Made by a program: the position numbers and the translations under genes
Part shown: positions 29,742-35,236 of the stretch, one piece after another
Layout of the letters: each line of letters begins with the position of its first letter
How positions within the stretch are numbered: position 1 is the stretch's first letter
Source of the DNA: Pseudomonadota bacterium
Lineage (GTDB): Bacteria; Pseudomonadota; Alphaproteobacteria; Rhodobacterales; Rhodobacteraceae
Assembly (NCBI GenBank): GCA_963205075.1
Contig: CAUJIU010000034.1
Location: 1 to 35,236 of the forward strand
DNA length: 35,236 nt
Direction of reading: 5' to 3'
Notes under the pieces: generated by a model
What the model was told of the DNA's origin: nothing
Databases searched by the model: none
What the model saw: only the letters and a program-made list of their open reading frames with translations

Positions 29742-31297
29742 AAGTCGGTCGGCGCGCCGCCTTCGGATTTGCGCCGCGCGACAAAGGCCTCAAGTTCTTC
29801 GCGCACGGCAATGTCCATCGGCGGCTCTTCGAAATTGGCGATGATGTCCTTGAACAGGCGATGCGCCCGCTCTGCCGTCCATTGCGCGCCGCTGATCTCC
29901 CAGGCCTCGAAATTGCGCCAGTCGCTGACAAAGGGCTGGTAAAACGCCGTCGTGTAGCGGTCCTGCGTGTGCTGGATGCCGAAGAAATGCCCCGTGGGCC
30001 CAACCTCGCGGATGGCGTCGATGGCGATGTCATCGGGCGTGGTGGCGGTGATTTCAGGCTCCATATAGCGCTGGATCATCTGCAAGACTTCGCAATCCAT
30101 GATGAATTTCTCGGGGCTGGCGATCAGCCCGCCTTCGAGCCAGCCGGCGGCGTGATAGACCACGTTGGTGCCGGACTGGACCGCCGACCAGAGCGAGTTC
30201 GAGGTTTCCCACATCGCCTGCCCGTCGGGCACGTTGGCGGCGCAGACGCCGCTGGCGCGCATCGGCAGGCCGTAGAATCGCGCCATTTGCCCGGTCATCT
30301 GGGTGGCGCGCATGTATTCCGGCGTGCCGAAGGCGGGCGCACCCGACTTCATGTCGACATTGGAGGTGAAAGTGCCGATCACGCAGGCCGCCCCCGGCCT
30401 GACATACTGGAACAGGGCGATGGCGCTCAGCGCCTCGGCCAGCGACAGCGTCACCGCGCCCGCCATCGTCACCGGCGCCATGGCGCCCGCCAGCGTGAAC
30501 GGGGTCACGATCACCGCCTGCCCGCGCCGGATGCAGCGCAGGCAACCGTCGATCATCGGCACGTCATGCTTGAGCGGCGAGGTCGAGTTGATGTTGGTAT
30601 ACATGTGCGGCTTGGACTGGAATTCTTCCTCGGTCAGGCCACCGGCGATCTTGACCATTTCCATCACGTCTTCGACGCGTTCCCTGCCCAGCGAATAGGC
30701 GTGGGCCACCTTGTCGGTCAGCACCATCTTGTCGAACACCACGTCGAGATGGCGGACGCTGGGATGCACATCGACCGGCTCGACCGGATAGCCGCCGGCA
30801 AAGTGGATGCAGTTGAAATACTGGGTCAGGCGCAACAGGTTGGCGCATTGCTCGCGGGTGCCCGAAACCTTCTTGCCGATCTCCATGTCGAAGTAGTTGG
30901 GCGGCGACGAGACATTGCCGAACAGAATGTACTTGCCGCCAATGATCAGCTCGCGGTCGGGATTGCGCGGGGTGATGGTGAATTGCGACGGCGCCTTGGC
31001 CACCATCTCCATCACCCAGTCGCGCCCCATGCGGACATTGGTGCCGTTTACGGTGCAACCCGCCGCGCGAAAGATCTCGATCGCTTCCTCGTTGAGGAAT
31101 TCGATGCCGATATCCTCGAGGATGGTCATGGCGCCGTCATGGATAGCCTGCACGCCCTCGGGGCTGAGCGGTTCGGTCGGCCGGTCGGTGTTGACCGGCA
31201 GACGCCAGGGCATCTGCTGGAACAGCTCGGTTGACCGGCGCGCCGTGTTGGCGGCGTGGCCGCCGCTGCGGCGCCTGCGGGCAGGTGCGTCCGTCAT
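29738..31297 (-). CDS. MttB-superfamily (non-pyrrolysine) corrinoid methyltransferase
   Basis: A 519-residue TIM-barrel protein of the trimethylamine methyltransferase (MttB/COG5598) family. Characteristic segments are AMTILEDIGIEFLNEEAIEI, ITPRNPDRELIIGG, VTPFTLAGAMAPVTMAGAVT, GSFTS-like IGTFTSNVDMKSGAPAFGTP, and the C-terminal DWRNFEAWE. No in-frame amber codon interrupts the gene, so it is a non-pyrrolysine member; characterised ones (MtgB and relatives) demethylate quaternary amines such as glycine betaine onto a corrinoid protein. No corrinoid-protein gene is visible here. AGGAG precedes the ATG. An upstream HAD gene on the same strand ends 100 bases before it. The substrate is unknown. 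Confidence 0.86.
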   Translation of the reverse strand: MTDAPARRRRSGGHAANTARRSTELFQQMPWRLPVNTDRPTEPLSPEGVQAIHDGAMTILEDIGIEFLNEEAIEIFRAAGCTVNGTNVRMGRDWVMEMVAKAPSQFTITPRNPDRELIIGGKYILFGNVSSPPNYFDMEIGKKVSGTREQCANLLRLTQYFNCIHFAGGYPVEPVDVHPSVRHLDVVFDKMVLTDKVAHAYSLGRERVEDVMEMVKIAGGLTEEEFQSKPHMYTNINSTSPLKHDVPMIDGCLRCIRRGQAVIVTPFTLAGAMAPVTMAGAVTLSLAEALSAIALFQYVRPGAACVIGTFTSNVDMKSGAPAFGTPEYMRATQMTGQMARFYGLPMRASGVCAANVPDGQAMWETSNSLWSAVQSGTNVVYHAAGWLEGGLIASPEKFIMDCEVLQMIQRYMEPEITATTPDDIAIDAIREVGPTGHFFGIQHTQDRYTTAFYQPFVSDWRNFEAWEISGAQWTAERAHRLFKDIIANFEEPPMDIAVREELEAFVARRKSEGGAPTDF

Positions 31298-31397
31298 GGC
31301 AATCTCCTGTTGCTTGGCCGAACTTGGCAGGATTTTGGCCGCCAATGCGGAGCAGAATGCGACCAGACCTGTCGCTTTCCATGCGGTCAGGCAGGTT

Positions 31398-32090
31398 TCA
31401 GGCCTCGAGCCAACCCGGCAATTCACCGATATCGGCCAGCACCGCCTCGGCATGCGGGGCCAGTTCCTCGGGCCCGGCCACGCCGGTCAGGACCCCGACC
31501 GTGCGCATCCCCGCCGCGCGCCCGGCGGTCAGGTCATGCACCGAATCGCCCACCATCAGGCATTCGGCAGGCGCGAGTCCGGTCGCCGCGCAGAAGGCCA
31601 GAAGCTGGCCCGGCGCCGGCTTGCCGCCGTGGCCGCTATCAAATCCTGCCACGAAATCAAACGCTTCGGTGATGCCAGAGCGCGCCAGATGTTCGCGCGC
31701 CGGCGCCTCGGAATCGTTGGTGGCCACACCCAGCCGCATCCCCATGGTGCGCAGCGTTGCCATCAGCCCCGCCAGCGGCACCGCCTCGATATGCGGCACC
31801 TCCTGCGCCTGGGCATCCATGCGGCGCACCAGATCGGCCTTGGGCTGGGGCGGCAAAACCTTGAGCATGTGATCTGCGACGATGCCCGTGGTCTCGGCAA
31901 TCACCACGCTGCCGGGCAGGAATGACCCGGTGGCGGTGTCATAGCCCAGTTCCTGCGCCAGACGCCGGGTCAGGTCGGGGTCGCCGCCGGTTTCCAGTTC
32001 CAGCATCTTGCGGGTCCACCAGCCCCAGGTCGCGGTGAAATCGTAAAGTGTACCGTCCTTGTCGAAAACGATGCCGCGAATGGGCTGCAT
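31398..32090 (-). CDS. HAD-superfamily phosphatase, phosphoglycolate-phosphatase-like
   Basis: A 230-residue HAD hydrolase. Motif I is GIVFDKDGTLYDF (Asp10 nucleophile, Asp12 acid/base), motif II GVATNDSE, the motif III Lys is in GHGGKPAPGQL, and motif IV is CLMVGDSVHDL. A helical cap lies between motifs I and II. The Asp12-bearing DxDGT marks a phosphatase and not a 2-haloacid dehalogenase. A strong AGAAGGAG precedes the ATG. The gene is divergent from the reductive dehalogenase across 59 bases with a shared inverted repeat, so co-regulation is possible. The substrate is unknown; 2-phosphoglycolate is the default family guess. Confidence 0.87.
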   Translation of the reverse strand: MQPIRGIVFDKDGTLYDFTATWGWWTRKMLELETGGDPDLTRRLAQELGYDTATGSFLPGSVVIAETTGIVADHMLKVLPPQPKADLVRRMDAQAQEVPHIEAVPLAGLMATLRTMGMRLGVATNDSEAPAREHLARSGITEAFDFVAGFDSGHGGKPAPGQLLAFCAATGLAPAECLMVGDSVHDLTAGRAAGMRTVGVLTGVAGPEELAPHAEAVLADIGELPGWLEA

Positions 32091-32109
32091 GACATGCTCC
32101 TTCTTGCCG

Positions 32110-32143
32110 TTGACACCGGAGCCTGAGCCGGAAACTGTGTCAA
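32110..32143. promoter_or_regulatory. Inverted repeat with divergent -35-like arms between the HAD and reductive dehalogenase genes
   Basis: TTGACAC (32110-32116) and GTGTCAA (32137-32143) are perfect 7-base arms separated by 20 bases. Each arm is a consensus -35 (TTGACA) reading toward one of the divergent genes. With a 17-base spacer the plus-strand -10 would be AACTGT (32133-32138), giving a start about five bases from the rdhA ATG. The -10 boxes are weak, so this may instead be a regulator-binding dyad. Confidence 0.45.
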
Positions 32144-32149
32144 GCAATC

Positions 32150-35100
32150 ATGCACAAACTCAGATCCTATCGTCGTCGTCCTCCGCATCTCGGCCCCTAC
32201 CCGCTTGAAAAGCTTGCCCGCCGGGCCATCTGCGACCCGGCGTCGGCAGAGCCCGCGCCGCCCTTGTCGTTCCTGCGCGCCGACAACCCCGCCTCGATCG
32301 TCAACGCCATGCGCGAGTATCAGGCGATGCTCGACGCCACCCGCGACGGGCTGGTCAAGCGCGAGACCGCGACCATCCCCGACGACCCGGCAGAGCGGGC
32401 GCGCCATCTCAAGGCATTCGGCTATTTCTGCGACGCGCCCATGGCGGGCGTTGCGCGCATTCCGGCCGGCGCCTGGCGCGACCAGCCGCTGGCCAATCCC
32501 GATGTCGGGCGGCTCGCGGCCAAGCTGCGCGACATGCAGCCCAAATCCATGGCCGCGGGGATCGACGTGATCATGGCGGGCCTGCGCGACAACATGGCCC
32601 GCCCGCCCGAGGATTGCCGCCATCACAGCCATGCGCTGGTATTTCTCTACGACTACCCGCGCGACCCGACCTCGGACGAGGCGGGCGCGGACTGGATCGC
32701 GGATGCGCAGGCGCATCGGGCCTGCCTGCGCGGCGCTGAAACGGCGGTGACGCTTGCCACCTACCTGCGCTCGCTCGGGCATGAGGCGCGCGCCCACAGC
32801 ATGGCCGCCTCGGATGTCGACCTGATGGCGCTGGCAGAGGCCGCCGGGCTGGTGGCGCGGGGCGAAAGCCCCTTTGTCGGGCGCCGCTTCGGGCTGGCCG
32901 CCGTCACCACCACGCTGGAACTGGAGCCTGACCTGCCGCTGGTACCGGGCCAGCGCAGCCCCTGGGCCTATCGTTCGGGCCTGGGCGCGCAGGCCCGCTC
33001 GCAGCGCCGGCGCGACCCCTATGCCAGGCGGCGATTCGTCGACGGGCCGCTGCCTTACGAAACCCTGCGCCGGGTTGATGACCCCACGACCTACATCGAC
33101 CGGGCCAATGTGGCGCGCGTGCCCAAGCGGGCCAACATGTTTGTCCGCAGCCTGTTCGGCGATCTGGGCAGGACGGTGCAGGAGGCCGCGCGCAACGGCA
33201 ACTACGTGCGCAAATCCGCCTCGGCCTTCGCCTTCCGCCCTTCGCTCGGCGCCCTGGTGCTGTTGCAGGACGGGCCGGTGCGCGACAAGGCCCCCGGCAC
33301 CGCGGATGCGGAGCGCAATGCCGCCAACATCAAGGCCGCGGCCTATTTCCTGGGCGCCGATGCCGTCGGGCTCAGCGCCTGCCCGGACTGGGTCTATTAC
33401 AGCCACGACGCCGCCGGGCAACCGATTGTTCCCTATCACAAAAACGCCATCTCCATCATCATCGACCAGGGCCACGAGACCATGGAGGGCGCCAGCGGCG
33501 ATGACTGGATCGCCTGCGCCCAGTCGATGCGGGCCTATCTGCGCTTCTCGCTGCTGGGCGGGGTGCTGGCGCAGCATATCCGCGATCTGGGCTATCCGGC
33601 CCGCGTGCATTCGGTGATGGATGACGAGGTGCTGCAACCGCCGCTGCTGCTGCTATCGGGTCTGGGCGAGGTCAGCCGGATCGGCGAGGTGATCCTCAAC
33701 CCCTTCCTCGGTCCGCGGCTGAAATCCGGTGTCGTCACCACCGACATGCCGATGACCCATGACAGGCCGATCGACTTCGGCCTGCAGCGGTTTTGCGAGG
33801 CCTGCAACAAATGCGCCCGCGAATGCCCCTCGGGCGCCATCACCGCCGGCCCGAAGCGGATGTTCAACGGCTACGAGACCTGGAAGTCCGACAGCCAGAA
33901 ATGCACCACCTACCGGGTCGGCCAGCAGAATGGCGCCATGTGCGGGCGCTGCATGAAGACCTGCCCCTGGAACCTTGAAGGGCTGTTCGCCGAAGCCCCG
34001 TTCCGCTGGGCCGCGATGAACTTTCCGGCAAGCGCCAAGGCGCTGGCGCGGCTTGATGACCGGCTGGGCAATGGCAGCATCAACGATGTCAAGAAATGGT
34101 GGTGGGACCTCGAGATGGTCGATGACGGTGCCTACCGCCCCGCCACCCGCGCCGCCAACCACCGCAGCCTGCAACCGGGCCTCAAGCTGCGCCATGCGGA
34201 CCAGACCCTGGCCGTCTATCCCGCGCCGCTGGCGCCGCCGCCGCATCCCTGGCCCTATCCGATGGACCGAGAGGCCGGGATCGCGGTCTACAAGGCCATG
34301 ATTTCAGCCAAAGAACACCGCCAGCGCCGCGCCGCAGGCCTGCCGCCAGAGCATGTCTACACCGCCGACAAGGCCGATGTGCCGGTGCTGCACCTGGAGG
34401 TGCGCCGCGCCGAGACACTGACGCCCGACATCACGCTTTTCGATCTGGCGCGCGCCGACGGGGCGGACCTGCCGGCCTTTACCGCCGGCGCCCATATCGA
34501 CGTGATCGTCGCACCGGAATTCCTGCGCCAGTTCTCGCTCTGCGGCGATCCCGCCGACCGGTCGCGCTACCAGATCGCGGTCCTGCGCGAGGATCAGGGC
34601 CGGGGTGGCTCGCGGCTGATGCACCGCATCTTCCGTCCGGGGCGGCGGATCTTCACCTCGCTGCCGATCAACCACTTTCCGCTGGCCGCAGATGCCGCGC
34701 ATCACATGCTGATGGGCGGGGGCATCGGCGTGACGCCGATGGTGGCGATGGCAGAGGAGCTTCATCGCAAAAGTGCAAGTTTCGAGCTGCATTACAGTGC
34801 CAGCACGCGCTCGCAGGCGGGATTTCTGCAACTGCTGCAACAGGCACCCTGGGCCGACAGGGTCACGCTGCACATCTCGGACGAGGGCAGCCGTGCCGAT
34901 CTGGCGGCGCTTCTGAGCTACCGCGATGGCGCCCATGTCTATACCTGCGGGCCGGACGCCTACATGCAGGCGGTCATGGCCGCCACCGAGGCCGGTGGAT
35001 ACCCCGAGGACAACCGGCATCTGGAATATTTCTCGCCCCCCGAACTGCCCGAGCGGGTCAACCACCCCTTCACCCTGCACCTGTCCAGATCTGGGCGCAG

Positions 35101-35236
35101 CATCGCCGTCGGGCCTGACCAGTCCGCCGCCGATGCGCTGATGGCGGCGGGTGTGCATGTCGATCTGAAATGCTCTGACGGATTGTGCGGCGTGTGCAAA
35201 TGCAAGGTGGTTTCCGGTGAGGTCGAGCATCGGGAT
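32150..35236 (+). CDS. rdhA: Reductive dehalogenase fused to a flavin/[2Fe-2S] reductase (3' end beyond the window)
   Basis: The frame is open for 1029 codons to the window edge. Residues 1 to about 700 are a cobalamin-dependent reductive dehalogenase of the respiration-independent kind (BhbA, NpRdhA). Cluster 1 is CEACNKCARECP (Cys549, 552, 555, 559). Cluster 2 is Cys585 followed by CGRCMKTC (Cys598, 601, 605), the CX12CX2CX3C pattern. Tyr463, Lys525 and Arg589 all lie 37 residues after the proposed NpRdhA active-site Tyr426, Lys488 and Arg552. From about 745 a phthalate-dioxygenase-reductase-like module follows: RQFS (793-796) for flavin, GGGIGVTP (856-863) and CGPDAYM (933-939) for NAD(P)H, then CSDGLCGVC (Cys1008, 1013, 1016) for [2Fe-2S]; its fourth Cys lies outside. 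There is no twin-arginine signal, so it is cytoplasmic. No clear ribosome-binding site precedes the ATG. QueG-type epoxyqueuosine reductase is excluded by size and fusion. Confidence 0.92.
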   Translation, partial: MHKLRSYRRRPPHLGPYPLEKLARRAICDPASAEPAPPLSFLRADNPASIVNAMREYQAMLDATRDGLVKRETATIPDDPAERARHLKAFGYFCDAPMAGVARIPAGAWRDQPLANPDVGRLAAKLRDMQPKSMAAGIDVIMAGLRDNMARPPEDCRHHSHALVFLYDYPRDPTSDEAGADWIADAQAHRACLRGAETAVTLATYLRSLGHEARAHSMAASDVDLMALAEAAGLVARGESPFVGRRFGLAAVTTTLELEPDLPLVPGQRSPWAYRSGLGAQARSQRRRDPYARRRFVDGPLPYETLRRVDDPTTYIDRANVARVPKRANMFVRSLFGDLGRTVQEAARNGNYVRKSASAFAFRPSLGALVLLQDGPVRDKAPGTADAERNAANIKAAAYFLGADAVGLSACPDWVYYSHDAAGQPIVPYHKNAISIIIDQGHETMEGASGDDWIACAQSMRAYLRFSLLGGVLAQHIRDLGYPARVHSVMDDEVLQPPLLLLSGLGEVSRIGEVILNPFLGPRLKSGVVTTDMPMTHDRPIDFGLQRFCEACNKCARECPSGAITAGPKRMFNGYETWKSDSQKCTTYRVGQQNGAMCGRCMKTCPWNLEGLFAEAPFRWAAMNFPASAKALARLDDRLGNGSINDVKKWWWDLEMVDDGAYRPATRAANHRSLQPGLKLRHADQTLAVYPAPLAPPPHPWPYPMDREAGIAVYKAMISAKEHRQRRAAGLPPEHVYTADKADVPVLHLEVRRAETLTPDITLFDLARADGADLPAFTAGAHIDVIVAPEFLRQFSLCGDPADRSRYQIAVLREDQGRGGSRLMHRIFRPGRRIFTSLPINHFPLAADAAHHMLMGGGIGVTPMVAMAEELHRKSASFELHYSASTRSQAGFLQLLQQAPWADRVTLHISDEGSRADLAALLSYRDGAHVYTCGPDAYMQAVMAATEAGGYPEDNRHLEYFSPPELPERVNHPFTLHLSRSGRSIAVGPDQSAADALMAAGVHVDLKCSDGLCGVCKCKVVSGEVEHRD

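Noticed and set aside
29738-31297. Pyrrolysine-containing trimethylamine methyltransferase
   Set aside because: No in-frame amber codon occurs within the gene and no pyl genes are present, so it is a non-pyrrolysine MttB homologue.
31398-32090. HAD gene as a 2-haloacid dehalogenase partner of the reductive dehalogenase
   Set aside because: Motif I is DxDGT, with the second Asp typical of phosphatases; haloacid dehalogenases lack it.
31970-33637. Minus-strand open frame of 555 codons opposite the reductive dehalogenase
   Set aside because: Shadow of the dehalogenase frame; its only real content is the N-terminus of the HAD gene read in another frame.
32150-35236. Epoxyqueuosine reductase (QueG) as an alternative to reductive dehalogenase
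   Set aside because: QueG is about 350-390 residues without a fused flavin/[2Fe-2S] reductase, and the Tyr/Lys/Arg set here follows the dehalogenase pattern.
1-35236. CRISPR arrays, tRNA genes, insertion sequences or prophage genes
   Set aside because: No spaced direct repeats, cloverleaf-like sequences, transposase or integrase frames or terminal inverted repeats were recognised on either strand.

Overview
The window is about two thirds G+C, densely packed, and reads as a chromosomal segment of a Rhodobacterales (Rhodobacteraceae/Roseobacter-group) alphaproteobacterium. That placement is inference from gene content: DUF1127, DUF2927 and DUF4342 proteins, a telA/xpaC/SPFH operon, gatCA, a short L33 next to a class-A RNase P RNA, and Zur-controlled znuABC. 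No tRNA, rRNA, insertion sequence, prophage or CRISPR array was seen, and no gene-free stretch exceeds 300 bases (the longest is 7456-7690).

Layout. 1-2805 (minus) is a tightly overlapping run: mgtE, 5-formyl-THF cyclo-ligase, an ArsC-like reductase and a ymdB-type phosphoesterase cut by the window edge. 2892-7006 holds two purine deaminases (guanine and 8-oxoguanine) around a small CAP-domain lipoprotein, then a histidinol-phosphatase-type enzyme. 7081-9839 holds regulators and small genes: XRE, quinone oxidoreductase, LysR and DUF1127. 9983-12721 contains a Bax-inhibitor-1 homologue with a lost stop codon, DUF4342, rpmG, the RNase P RNA and an AmpD-like amidase. 12718-15897 (minus) is a ceramidase-like membrane protein, gatC, gatA and an excalibur lipoprotein. 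15951-18676 has a UPF0173 hydrolase, a repeat-bearing envelope protein, tadA and an RluB-type pseudouridine synthase.

18779-24311 is a six-gene co-directional cluster: small membrane protein, XpaC, TelA, DUF2927 lipoprotein, SPFH-GYF protein and a zinc-ribbon membrane protein. It looks like an envelope or toxic-compound stress module of unknown mechanism. An Hsp20 gene faces it tail to tail. 24855-26686 has a PfkB sugar kinase, dtd and a second CAP protein. 26758-29741 is a complete zinc-uptake locus (zur-znuC-znuB and divergent znuA) around a clear Zur operator.

The most notable locus is at the right end. A frame open for 1029 codons (32150 to the window edge) encodes a corrinoid/Fe-S reductive dehalogenase fused to its own flavin/NAD(P)/[2Fe-2S] reductase, the respiration-independent (BhbA/NpRdhA) type. 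It is divergent from a HAD phosphatase, with an MttB-family corrinoid methyltransferase beyond that. Its proposed catalytic Tyr, Lys and Arg and both 4Fe-4S motifs are present.
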